A stretch of DNA of 64,000 nt from assembly GCA_023055355.1 (NCBI GenBank), contig JALJCS010000001.1, positions 55,061,381-55,125,380 on the forward strand, in the 5' to 3' direction. Under the pieces are notes generated by a model. It searched no databases and was not told where the DNA came from. It saw nothing but the letters and a program-made list of their open reading frames with translations. Shown piece after piece: positions 23,365 to 36,600 of this stretch; the first letter of the stretch is position 1; the number at the start of each line of letters is the position of its first letter. The DNA is from Agelaius tricolor (lineage: Eukaryota > Chordata > Aves > Passeriformes > Icteridae). The position numbers were made by a program, and so were the translations under genes.

Positions 23365-24165
23365 GATTCTGTGAAGAGAAGAGTGACATCAGCATTCTTC
23401 CATTCCTCAAGAACCTTCTCCCATTACCATGACTATTAAAAAATAAAGAATGGCAAGTTCCCTCAGCACTTGTGGATGCATCCCATCAGTTTCCATGGAC
23501 TTGCTTAAAATATCCCTATCCTGATCTTCCTTCACTGAGGGTAAGCATGAATTTTTTCAGATCTCCCCATTTGCCTGAGAGGCCAGGGATCTCTCAATGT
23601 CAACCTTATCTGTAAGAACTGAAGCTAAACAGGAATTGAGTACCTCTACCTTTCTCCATAGCCTTGGGTGCCAAGTTCCCCACCCCATTCAGCAGCAAAA
23701 CAACATTTTTCTGGCCTTCCTTTTGCTACTGATGCATGCACAGCAGCTCTTCTTCTTGCCCTTCACTTCCTTCACCAGATTTAACTCCCAATGGGCTTTG
23801 GCTTTGCTGACCCCATCCCTGCACACTCATTGTCTCTATATTCCCTGCATCATCTGCCCTTGCTTCCACCTCTTGTATGCCTCCTTTTGTGCTTCAGTTC
23901 TGTCTGGAGGGATTTGTTCAACCATATGGATCTCCTACCATCTTTGGCTTAGTCCACAGCAAGAGGGATCATATTCGAACCTGCAGAAGGTGATTCTTGA
24001 AAATCCTCCAGTTCCCCTGGACCCCTCTTCTCTCAGGTCCTCTCACAGGACCACACTGCATGGGAAACTTCTAGGCATTGAATTCCTCCTGTGTCCTCTC
24101 CATGCCACATGTATTAGTGTACATGCACTTTAGGAAGGCATCCGGTCATGTGAGTTTTCCAAAAG
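23365..24165 (-). mobile_element. CR1 LINE internal fragment (ORF2), antisense
   Basis: Plus-strand text such as gttccctcagcacttgtggatgcatccc, gaattgagtacctct and ccttgcttccacctcttgtatgcctcc is the reversed CR1 ORF2, covering the start of the reverse transcriptase and the linker before it. The frame is broken throughout. The plus-strand 178-codon open frame at 23597-24133 is a shadow of this copy, not a gene. Ends are approximate. Confidence 0.85.
23435..23447 (+). terminator. NOX3: Candidate NOX3 poly(A) signal (ATTAAA / AATAAA)
   Basis: First canonical signals after the NOX3 stop: ATTAAA at 23435-23440 and AATAAA at 23442-23447, giving a 3' UTR of about 0.8 kb. They lie inside an antisense CR1 fragment. 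Cleavage site not known. Confidence 0.35.
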
Positions 24166-27100
24166 AGGTGTTAGATCTTTCCTCACCCTGCTTTTCTGTA
24201 GACACTTTCTAGTTTGTGTGGATACCTAGGGGTAGACTTCCCTTCTGCCCTGATTTTTTTGGTTGTGACATCTCTCCTGTTCACATCTATCCTGTACACT
24301 TTATTTGTTGCTCCAGTCCACCACCTCCTCATTTGATTGTCATCCACTCCCTTCCCATCACACAACATTCCATAAACTACAAAAGGGAGAAAAAATATTT
24401 CCCTCTATCACAGCACAGAGAGTAAAACCACTCCGTATTTGAGTTGGACTGAGGTGTAGCAGTTCACTAGGATCACAAAATGCATTTATCCAGCCACATA
24501 ATAAAAATGGGAGATAGGAAACATCCTGCGTATGTCAGCATTTGAATGACAAACAGATGACAACATTATATATGTATCCTTCCCCACAGGCAAAAAATGC
24601 CCACTAGAGGGGACATAACTGTATAGACAAAAGAAACAGAACAATAAAAATTATGACAGATAATTTGTTTTATATGTCTTCTACTAGGGGATATGGTGTG
24701 TGTGAACTGAAATTGTTCCACAATATACAGTTGTATTATTATTGTTAAGTTTAGGGCAACACATCTTTGTTTTAAAATAGTTTAAGTTTTTTTTAAATGT
24801 CTGCCTATGTGAAATGATTAATGCAGAGCATACTGTGTTAGCAGTAGAGTGAGGAGAGAATTAGAGCCTCTGCCAGTTCACCTAGAGGCATTTATCTTTT
24901 ATTTTTTCCCCTGGTGCCCATGCTGAGCCTCAGGGTAAGCTGACACATTTTCTAATATAAATTAAGCTTTTTTTTTTATGTGTGTTGAAAATCTTGAAGG
25001 AAATGAGAAATGTGTGTAGGCACCAATAACAGCTGCCATTGCATGAAAGAAAGAGGTGACAATTTCCTGCAGATTCTGAATGATTGTCTTAATGGGGTTG
25101 GATCGGAGGTAACAAGCACAAAGATATTGTGCTGCCAGAAAAACAGGATCTGTTCTCCCCCCAGCCTCATGCAACAAGATGTAACATTTAGCTTCTGGCT
25201 CAACATGGCATCTCTTCACTGCTTTGATTTATTCCCACTTTTGCAAATCACTGTGGTATGCTACAGGAGATGCATTTAGAGCCCTTGTTATAGTTCATTG
25301 AGTAGCACTGCTGTTATCACCACCAGAGGAGAATTTCTCTTGCATCAAGACTGAGTGACCTAGAATAAAGGAAAAATAATAATAATAAAAAAAAAAAAAG
25401 TGGGGAGGTTTGTTGGACGAGGATGAAACTGCATTTAGGTTGAATGAAAATCCCTTTATTACAAATACAATTTGAATCAAAATGGGAACTAGGAAAATTT
25501 GGCTTCCTGCCTTGTTTTGAATAACACTGAGCACACAGCAGCTATGATAATGTGACTGCATATGTAACGACTCTATTATTATGTTTATATATGGAAACAT
25601 CATTCACTGTCAGGGAAAATGAAAGATATCTTCATGGATTTGTCCATTCAGCTGCTTCAGCAGGAAGTGTTCAGCACTGTGTAGGAAAATACTATTAAAT
25701 AAAATATAGTCATAACAGCACAGACTCACCACATCCTGTGACAGAAAACTAATCATAGACAAGGATCATAAATATACAGATTAATTACTTTCGCTCTTAC
25801 AATAAAAAGAGTGCTATTATAATGATTGAAGTTTTGTTATGATAATTTAAGTTTATTCACTAGGAATTGTAAATTGAAATACATGGGCTTATATGTTCTG
25901 GCTTTCCCCCCTCTCCCCCTTCTCCTAAGTTCTATGTAGTAGAAACTATTTTAGTAAATTTGTTCCTTAGTTTACACTAAAATATTGAAGAGAAACTGCC
26001 ACTCTTAACAGAAAATCCATCGTAGGATGTCTGTGCCATATCAACACTATTACAAGGACTCTCCTGCTTCTTTCTTGCTTTTAGGTATAATCAAATGGCT
26101 TAGTGGAAATACTGTTAACTGCAAAAAAGTGACAAACTTTTCAAAGGTTTGAGTGCTTCTGATTAGCAGGAGATTTTATAAGAACTGCCTTAAAGGCAGC
26201 TTAGTTGCCTTCAGAAAAGCAATAAACTAAATTATATGGTAGATTTATAATCTCAACTGGTTAACAATTTCAGTGATTTTTTTTTTCTTGATGGAAAATT
26301 ACCTGAATTTCTTCAGCAACAGAGAAAAGAAAAAGAAAAAAGTGACAATGCTTCCACCCAGCTCACTCTATAAATACAAAATGCTTAAATGAAGCATGCA
26401 TAGTCAACCAAGTAAGGAGGAATGCAAACCTTTGAGGGTCAAAGCAGCATAGTAGGTGATGGGCTGGAAGGTGCAATACTTCATTGCATCTCCTCACACT
26501 TCTCAGGCAATCACATACCATGCATGAAGTCACCTTGGTGACCACAAAAAAAGTGCAGGACACCCTATTAAGGACTGGCTGTCCTGACCCTTCCTAGTGC
26601 TGTAACCTGGCTCAGTTGGGGCTTTCCCACCTCAGTCAGATCCTCTATTCTGCAGCAGCAACTCTGACTCCTCCTGTGTGATCACTTAATTGTCTGAGAA
26701 ATTCTGCATTTCTGCAGAATAAAAATGGGTGTCCATTTCATTAAAGCTGCAGCCACATTTTTCAAGAATATCTATTTACATGTTACTGAATATGTTCAAA
26801 TGAGAGTGGGCTGATGATTTGCATTTTAAAACTCTAACCAGTTAGGTCTATTTAACAGGAGTCTACTTGTCCTTCAACAAGTCATATCTTGCAGTGAAAA
26901 AAAATCTCAATTACACAATGGGTCTTAATATATGGGAACAAATGTGCTAGTTGACATGGAAACACACTTTTTCTCAAAAGCAAGAAAGGACAAAAAAAGC
27001 TTAAACTCTTTAAAAGATATATTAGCATCCTTTCAGAATACACAGAAGGAAACAAAAGTTGTATAGTATAATGAACCACTCAAACCAGCATATTTTTTCA

Positions 27101-30100
27101 AAGGCTATCTGCTTCAAATATTTGCATCTATTATCTCTAAACAATAATGACTTCTAACATGGTAAGACATTTGTATTCATTGAGGATAAAAGCCCTGAGC
27201 CTGCCAATACTTACACATGTGCTTTACTAACTTCAAACAATCTTTTTACTATCCTAGAGGACTAAATATGGTTTCCTTTGAAGCTCATGCACAGAGGACT
27301 GATGTCAGGCTCAAGGCTGGGTCCTGAAGGCTGATCTCTATTATTCAGCTATTGCACTACCAGACTGTCTTGATACTTGTCTAGAGACCAATTCTCTGGT
27401 ACAGTAATTCTGAATATGAAAGATAACTTACACTCACGCTCGCCTTAAGGTACACAGATAAGATTGCATTTATACACTCTAATAAAAGGCCTAGTTTCTA
27501 ATGGTCTTGCAGCTTTTATTAAGGAAAAAAAAAAAAAAAGTGGGCTTGGGGAGGGAGCTTTTATCTTCTTTTATTTTGGCCAAATGATGAATATGCAGAT
27601 CTGAACATTTTATTCTGTGGATATATGCAAATAAGGAGGAGAGGGGGCAAATAAGAGCCTGTCCTCTGAGACAAAATTCCTGGTCTTCAGCATACTGCAG
27701 ACCATTCCCCAGTATCACTGCCTTAAACGCTGAACCTCCTGTGCCCTTGCTTGAGACAGGTTCTTTGCACAAAAGCAACATTTTTCCTCCTGCTGCTGTC
27801 TAAGGCTGCAAAAACCTTCACAGAAATCATTACTGTCAAAACCCTGAACTAAATGGGACTTTGTGAGCAAAGATAAGGATGTGTGCCCAAGCCGAAGCTA
27901 ACACACAGTAGTTGCAGCGTGGATGCGCACAGGAAATTTGCAGATACCTATCTGCTTTAGATATCACACACACAATTCCCTCTTACTGTAGCAAGCACAA
28001 TGTATTTGTTCTCATGTATCTAGGAATTTACCAAGGTTAAAAAAATCAAAGATAAATTCAAAAGGTCTCAGGCACATAATCAACCTGCAACATATCACAC
28101 ACATTAATTATACATTACCATACAATTACATTACATTTAGATAAAAATGTTTAAATTTAAGAATGCCCACTATTTTCTCATTAATATTAGTAAAATATCC
28201 ATGTAATTTTCTGAGTTTTTGTGCAGCTAAGAAAATTCAGAGGGCTATGCAGAATGCATACCAATGCAGAGTGAGCCATTTAAGATCACTCTTTTTTAGA
28301 TTCCTTACCACACTGGCAAGAGGAAGATAGTTAAGAGGCACAGTTGGACAACTTTGAATTTAATATCAAAGCTTTGAGGACTAAACAAACAAATGTATGC
28401 TGTGATACTGGTCAACACTGAAGTTACTTCAAATACAAATCATGGGGAGAACAGATAGATTTGACTGAACTGGACTTTGTGTAATACAAATATGCCCAAG
28501 TACAATTTCTCTGACAGGAATGTACATCAACTATCTTATTATGTGTTTGGCATTACAAAGATGTATCTATAGTAAGAAACATCAAGCATAATAACAAATG
28601 CTGGCCACCCAACATCTATCTAAGCAAGTCCATCATCCTTCTATAACATTGTGCTTTCATGAAGGAGCCTGAAAATGCTTTAAAAATGGTCTGCTGCTGG
28701 GAGGTGTTGAATTGAAAATGCTTTTAGCAAAACTAAAAGAAACTGTATCTGCTCAGCATTCTGCAGAATCAAATTTAGAGTCCAGACAACAAAATTAACC
28801 AGAGTTTTCGCCAGAATGAGGACAGTAGAATTTGGATGTTAGTCAATACTGGTGCTGAATAATATATTGCAAATACTGAACACTGAACTTCAAAGGAAAA
28901 AAAAATTCTAAACTGTCTGACTTGTTTATAATGAAGTAGCCATTGCTTTGTTACATGCTGATTGTTGTATTGCTATGCATATAGATAGCCATGAATAAAG
29001 TCTAAGTGGAGTTCAAAATGCTTTGAATGTACATTTTCTCACAATTTCATTGCCAGGTGGAAAATTTATTACTTCCAGTTTTAGTTGAGGAACTTAGTCA
29101 TGGTAATGCTAAGTGGTTTGCCTCAAGCTCTCAAAAGAATGTCAGGACAAGGACTAAACAGGCTTTCAGGACAAAGACCATAGCTTGAACTGTTACAGCA
29201 ATCTCCCTCTCCTATAGACTGTATTACATATATTTGACATGACCCTTAAAAATATCTGTGAGCTTTCTGAATAAACACAAAACTGATTTGAATTATTTTC
29301 TGTTCTATTGTTATTTGAGCAGCATGGTTTGAAAGGCAGGTGTTTTGATTCTCAGGACCAGTATGATTCACACTTGCTTACTACTAGAATTCTATCTGTG
29401 ATATAACGCATGTGCTTGAAAAGTAGATCCTCTGGCAGACAATGAATGATTTCTGTGTTAAAATAGGAGATCTAAAACAAACAACAAAAAATATTTATTA
29501 GAAAAGAAACAAGGTTTGGGGTTATTACTAAGAAATATTATTAAATATCTGAACATAGATTTTGACACTGGACTCAAGCCTGATCCTACTCTGAGCAAAG
29601 AACACAGGAAAATGCTTGCCTCCCATAAGAGGATCCAGCTAAATACCAGACAGCCCAGCATTGTACTGTCAGGAAAGCCAAGATTTCATTTTCAGTTAGA
29701 AAATGAAATCAGAAAATTTTCAATTATTAAACCTCCTCTTTAAACAATTCCTGTCAAGAATATACAATAAAAATAATAAAGCTAGGTAAATAAGCAACAT
29801 TCTGCTTCAGCTTCCTGGGATGCACTCATCGTCTCTATGACCATTTCGAGGCATTTTGTTTGCTTTCTGATTTCTGTCACCTTGCCTGTACTTCCAGAAT
29901 TTTCTAAGATTGCGAAAGGGCACCCCAGTTATTTCTTATGAAAATCCTCTATTAACCGCTTAAAATAAATTCTAACATAACCAGATATGGAGTCTTCATT
30001 GTGACTCTTTATCACTTCACTTATTGGCTCCATAGTCACCCAGACTAATGTTTTTGGTTATTGCCCAACTTAAAGGTATATTAAAGCTGTGTCTGCAATA

Positions 30101-33100
30101 ATACTATTTACAAGAGTAAATTCATTCCTTCTCACTCTATTCTCTAGTATTTTCTATTATATTGATGCTAGGGAAGGAAGGATTTAGAACACTTCACCCT
30201 CTGCAGAACTAATCAGAAAACATTTATGAACACTTGCAGTTGTGATGGGAAGAACAGAACAGAAGGCATTTTATTATGCTGACTTCATCCTTTTTCTTTT
30301 GATTGTTGTTAACTAGCATACAAAGATCCAAGGCTCATCAGAGGAAAGGGATCTATGCATTTTCAAAATTTGCTTTTAATAAAATAAATTTGAGGGGGGG
30401 GAAGACATTCATACCTTACATAGTAAGTTCAACTCCACTAGCTGCCACAAAGCACTGGAGCATACTGTTAAAATGAGGAATGAAAACTATTCTAAAAGAC
30501 AATATCAATCTAGAAATTCAGTCATTGAAAGCCTGCTTCATGAACTGAAGCTAATTAATGCTTGCATGTCGGGTTGAACCCAAACTATCAGAATTATAGC
30601 AGCTCCACAGCTGAATTACTTTTTTAGTATGCTGCCACTTAAAATTCCACCCAGTCACTTTAAAAGGATGGAGCACATGATTAAACTGTGATATAGAAAG
30701 GGAAAAAATGAACAATTAAAGTAAAAATCTCCCTAAACCCAGAGATTACCTAAGATATTTAAATACAGAATGACTTTATATTGCAAAAGCTCTTTCTGCA
30801 AAAAACATCCTTTAATTATCTTCACAGAGTTACTCCTTGTACATCCCTGCTTAGAGGATCTAGAAAAGGTATTTTTGTCAGCTCAGTCTTACATAGCTGC
30901 TTCAGTAGAGGACTTGAATATCCAAGTATCAAAGTCCAACGACAGCATTGACAGTGTGAACCATGCAATTTTTTTAAGCAGAATGATTTTTGTGTGCAGA
31001 TGTCTGGAAGAATTTAAATATGAAAATATGAAAATAAAAACCAAGGCTAGACTAGGCAGACCCCTTCACCTTAGGAGTAGGAAAAAGCATAGACCATTCT
31101 TATAATAACTATGAATCTACAGTATTTGCAAGATATTTTCACATTTAGCAAAATGACTTTAACTTGGGATATTGTCCATGACAGTGCTTTCACAAGCCTT
31201 TATGTTTCGTTTGCATTCCTCGATGCTCTTGTTTGGATACTTTGCTTTGTGAAATAGACAAGAGTAAGATTTCAGTGTGTGTTTAGGCTGGAAGAAGATG
31301 ATCAGATGAATATGGCTATAAAACCCACATCTGCTAATGTCTTTAAATGACGCTACAGCTGCTGAAAATCATAACATTTAGTTGTCTAGGTTATCAACTA
31401 CATCAAAATTATATTTAGAACTGGATTTTTCATTAAATGCATGGGATCATCAAAGGTAACATTTCAAAAGGAATTGAGTTAAGACACTAAATCACATTGA
31501 CTTTCAATGTGATGCAGGCATCCATGGGACATAAACATGTGACATATATAGATTAGTATTTTCAATACTAAGCCATGTCAAAGGCATGAGGGCTTTCGCA
31601 GTGTTGGGAACCAGCACACTGTAATTGTGAAGATGTCAAAGGAAAGGGAGAGGCAGAGGAAGTGCAAGAGGGGGCACAGCATTTCTAGAGACCATTGTTC
31701 ATTGAAGTATAGTTCTTCTTTCTACCAGGAGTAGCTGGAAGTCTTACTCAGGCTGCCTTGTGGGATTATTGTCTTCTTGGTGTTATTTGTTGTGACATGC
31801 AAACTGAGCCAGTTTAAGAGATTCAAACTAGCATGGCTTTGGCAATCCTCTGTCACAGTCAGAAGAGACAAAGATCAGTCCCTTAGTGGAGAACATGGAC
31901 AACAAGGCCTTGCTCAGTGGCAAAATGGGTGGTAGGGCAATATAAGCTGCAGGAGGCTGTAAAGTAGGTGGAGGCCCTAGCAATAATTCTTTTTCAGGTA
32001 TGTCACACAAAGAGAGGGAGTATTAACATGGCAGAAACTCCTTTACAGATGTTTTAGAGTGATCTCTGAGGCCCGTAAATGTCCCAGATGTGAACGAGTT
32101 GTTTTAGTGCACAGCACAGGGCATAGGGGTGCCATGCCTGTCTGTAGAAAAGTGATTGCAGATGTCTACTGGTAATTTAAGCAGGGAACATTCTTTTCAG
32201 ACTCATATTCAGGACAACATCATCACTGCAGCTCAGGAGTTTGTACAGCTCACTCAGAAACGTGTACCCCTGATGAATCATTGATTTTGAAATAGCTTTC
32301 TATCTGTCATCACACAAAGGAAAGTTTTGTTTCTGGCAATGTCTTTAGTTCTGGAAAAATTACAGAACATGTAGAAAACTGATAGGAATTTTGAGTTGGG
32401 CTTCAGGTCAGCTAAAGCAGTCAAAAGCCTAAGGTCTTGAGCTCTTCAGTTTGTCAACCCCTCTTGAACTTCTAGGCTGCCCCTCCTTCTGAACCAGTTT
32501 TCTCCGGCCGCACACACTGGGAATCATGGTAGATAATGAAAGTGATTTAGGAGAGATGACCACCTTGGCAGAAGGAAGAGGTCCTTAATTTCACTGTGAG
32601 TAGTCAAAAACTAATGTCTATGGATCCTCATGTTGATCACCAGTAGCTGTATCTCACAGGTTGATAGAGAGCTTCTAGAACTACAGTGGAAGTACACAGG
32701 TATCAGACAAGTCAGAACCCCCAAAGCTGAGTACCAGACCCAGGGCAGGTTTACTGGATGCAGCTGTGGATCCCAGAATGTGGCCAAAGAGCCACCGATA
32801 CTGAAACCAGATAAGGTGATGGTGATAAGGGCTGCAACCCTGCTGCATGTAGGCTTAGACTTGAGAAAGTCTACCTAGAGCCTGTCTGTTATGGATCAAT
32901 AATCAAGTTATGTGCACTTGTGCAGATGCCTAGAAGAAAATGTACTTTCCTCCTACCAGTTCAAAACAATGAAAATCATGTCCAGAATGGAGGACAGTGG
33001 TGTATGCTGGAAGTCTCTTCAGGTTGGCTTGGAAACCACATGTGGTTTTGGGGCAGGCAAAATTCCAAGAACTTAGTTCACATTGCTTAGTTCACTCTAC

Positions 33101-33244
33101 AGATGACCAGCAAACCAGATATCAGCTTATTCCCTATAGGATCTCCAGTAAAAGGCAGATGTCCTGAGAATTGCACAGAATGAAGTGATCAGAACTTCCA
33201 AACACCAAACCTTGGCTCAATTAAAACATGACCATTCAATTGCA
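24166..33244. other. Intergenic AT-rich sequence, no gene supported
   Basis: About 9 kb with scattered A-runs (25388-25400, 27523-27539) and AT-rich simple sequence. Stretch 31600-33150 is somewhat richer in G+C and looks like an old unnamed repeat or duplicated DNA. Open frames, including 111 codons at 30770-31105, show no recognisable domain. Confidence 0.5.
27523..27539. repeat. Poly(A) run
   Basis: An uninterrupted A run of about 16 bases followed by gtgggcttgggg. Could be the tail of a retroposed sequence, but I see no parent gene beside it. Confidence 0.6.
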
Positions 33245-33645
33245 ATAGCCTCTGGGGCAGCATTTGGAAGAGCAGGTTGAGGGAGGTGATCTGTCCCCTG
33301 TACTCAGCACCTGTGAGACTCATCTGGAGTGGTGGGTCCAGGGCTGCACTACCCAAAATGAGGCAGATACAGACTCACCAGACTGAATCCAGCACTGGGC
33401 CACTAAAATAATTATTGATCTGGAGCATGAGAGAACAGCCAAAAGAGCCTGGAGAAGAAAAGGCTCAGAGGGACCTTACTGGTGAATTTAGTACCTGATG
33501 AGAGGAAATGAAGAAAATGAGATCCAGACTCTTCTCAGTGGTTCCTAGTCACAGGACAAGAGGAAATGGACACAAACTGAAACACACGTCTAGATTATCT
33601 CAACTGCTTCCTTCTAACCAAAATGACTCTGTGATACTATAAAGA
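33245..33645 (+). mobile_element. CR1 LINE 3' part, sense, internally deleted
   Basis: Order of segments follows the CR1 ORF2 end and 3' terminus: ggtgatctgtcccctgtact, ctggagaagaaaaggctcag, cttctcagtggttcctagtc, then after a gap the typical end cttctaaccaaaatgactctgtgat. Several segments are missing between. No usable frame. Confidence 0.8.
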
Positions 33646-36600
33646 CATTGCTGTATTTCCTGTTTGCAATTTTACAAGTCTCAGGGCCATTTATGTAAGT
33701 TTCTGCCTTTTTGTTATTCTACATAAAGCAGCACTAGGGAATACTGTACCTGCAGAAAAAAAAACAGGGACGAAAAGTAAAAATGTAATCTGATTTACAC
33801 TCAGGCTGGAGCCTTTACCAATAACCTCCATCCTACACAGTATTCTCAATGGTGATGTAATTCAGTGTTGAGCTACTTACCAAAAATAAGATTTTTGCTT
33901 TCTGATGAAAAACAACACTCTAGTGTCAGTAATTGTCATGTCTCATTTGAGATACTGTAGGTCACTGTAGAAGCTGGAAATGTCATTTGTTTAGTGGGGA
34001 AATGGGGCCATGATAATCTACAGCAATTTTGGAAAACAAGGAAGATGTGTTAAATTCAAGGTTGTGCTGTCCAAACTAACCTTAAGCAATTCAAATATAG
34101 GTCTTGGCAGAGGACCTACATGACTCCTCAGAGAAAGCCTATTATAGATCTCAAAGAGGAAGCTTGTGTACCTCCTCTCAAAGAGGAAATGACTGGCTAA
34201 GGATAAGACATTGTCAGATGTGCTTATAACCATGTCAGCTGAGTGCCTTTCTAACTATATGAATTAACTCATATACTCACTCATGTACTGCCTAGGAGTA
34301 AGAAAACACTGTGAGGTAGTTATCAAAGACAACCAAGACAGAGTCGCAGAATATAGTTTATTTAAGATATTTGAAAAGTACCAATTATTTTAGCTTGTAG
34401 TATCTGCATTTTGTACTGATTACTCGAAGGGTACTAAAAAATGAAGTAGCTAAATTTGACCCACTCTGACCCACTTGGACTCATAAAATGCAAGAGACAT
34501 GGAGAATAGTCATTTAAAAAAACAGCCTGGAATTAATGAATCTATACTGGCAAGCTCTATTATTCCTAAAAGATATAAGTTACATTAAATGCCTTTCCAG
34601 CCCCAATATTAGCTGTATCTGTCCCACATCCTGCTGCTATGACTAGATGGAACTTGCAGATGAGGTATTTTGATATTATTGATATTCAGACATATATCTT
34701 GATACACTACCTTGCAAACTGAGTCGTTGCACAGAGATCTCCTCAAGTCTCTAAGGACTTCTTTTCCAGCAATGTCACATAATTGACTACAGGCTTCAGT
34801 AATATCTACTATCTAAAGGTATTTAGATCCTGTGCAGCCTAGTTACTGTGGGTTTAATCAAAAGTAGTCTCCATTTCTCTCATACCAAATAAAAGCCATT
34901 TATCTTCACCCCAAAGTCTCCTGATGTCCTATTTTCACTCTTCTTATGATGTCTTGGTACACTACAGTGATGCTACAAGTCAGTGAGTTACTGACCCTGG
35001 TAAAACCATGTCCTGGGCTCCTGCTGATTTTAATTCCTGTTCAAGGTCTTTTATTTGACAACAAAACCAAAATTTCCAAGGTACTTAGAGCAATAAACCT
35101 TCAGTCTTGGCTGGATCTTGTCCCATACGCAGCTGTCCTTCTAAATCACAGCCAGATCCAAGCTTTCATATGCTCCTCATTTTATAGCTTCAGTCCTACT
35201 AAACTCCTCCTTTCCTTCAAACACTTTCCAAATTCTTTTGGCTATCAAATATATGGAATCTTTTGCAAGTGCTTTCCAATTTCAGTTCACTTTACTCTTA
35301 GCAGGTGGTGGAGCAAGAACTAAAGCTACCAGTGTGTGGAACCTCTGTGCGCAGAATGAGGCCTGGGATGATATGGCCTGGACAAAAACCTCCTTAAAAG
35401 TTTTTCTATTAGCAATACTTTTTACTGATCACTGTGCTTCCATCTACTCATATAATCAGATTATCATTATCACCTTGGACATCTAATTGGGCCTCATCTC
35501 CAACCTTCATTTTGCAGATCTGTCTCCACAAAATCTCTAAGTTACTTTTTTCATGAATACAGCTAAAATTCTCATCCAATTCTTAACTCTTCATATTTTG
35601 TGAAATTAAACCTTCCCCCTGGCTTTTATAAATGTCTATTTGCACCACTTGTCATATCCATCTTTCAAGACATATCTCCCTCCCTCTTGCTTTGGCCTAA
35701 TCCCTCTCCTCTCTTTACATCTTCCACTGCTTCACCTTTTATATTGCAACTATGCCACAAACTCACATTCACTTGCCTCTGTACAAATATTTCTGAGGCT
35801 GCCTCCTGGACACTTAGTTATTATGAGAGGCCACGGTTCATGAGAGCAGCCTATGTTTCAAAGAAGCACCTTGATGTTTCTTCCCCTCTGCCCTCCCTGT
35901 AAACATCAGCAGAGTTCTGTCACTGTACCCTTCTTTTGTGATTCTATAGGAAAAAAGCAGCCTTCCTGAGACCACTGCTGACCAGTGCTAACTCTGTACC
36001 TTCTTATTCTTTTAATCTGTCAGCATCTACTTCCACCTATTCTTTTGGATTCACATGGCAAGGTTTCCCTGACAGAGGTCACATCTTCTGCTGTGCTAGT
36101 AAAATTTCTGATGTGCTAGAGCTCAGTTGGGGCCTTTTGGGTGTAACTACAATACAAAAAATCCATTCCAAGCTTTGAATCCAACATTGAATAGTATCTA
36201 TTTAATACACAGGGCTAAACAGATGCATTCATTAACACTCCAAGAAGAGCTCTGGTTCCAAATAAATTTCAAACAAGAATTCCACAAGTGAAGAGCCAGA
36301 AAGAAATCCATCTCAATCCACCTTCATTTTCAGATCTCAGTATGACAGAATGTATCTGGAAGTGAGCAGTTCACTGCTGCATTTTGAAGATGTTAGAATA
36401 TTTTGGTTTAAAATCAAATCAAGCTAACAAGACATAATAGAATTAAAGAGTATTCACACCTTTTAGGAATCAGTGCTGTCACCACAACTTAAACAGAACT
36501 GTAGCAATTTATGCCAGGTAAAGCCTCAGAAAAACATATTTATTTAAAAACGTCACACTTTTGATTAGGGGAGCAATGTCTTGCCAATGATTTTTTTATT

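Noticed and set aside
23597..24133. Plus-strand open frame of 178 codons
   Set aside because: It is the antisense reading of a CR1 ORF2 fragment; the sequence matches the CR1 order on the other strand.
30770..31105. Plus-strand open frame of 111 codons in the intergenic region
   Set aside because: No domain, no splice or promoter context and AT-driven composition; treated as random.
32060..32175. Short frame with a CPRC motif suggesting a zinc knuckle or ribbon
   Set aside because: Only one Cys pair is present and the frame stops soon after; not enough to support a domain.
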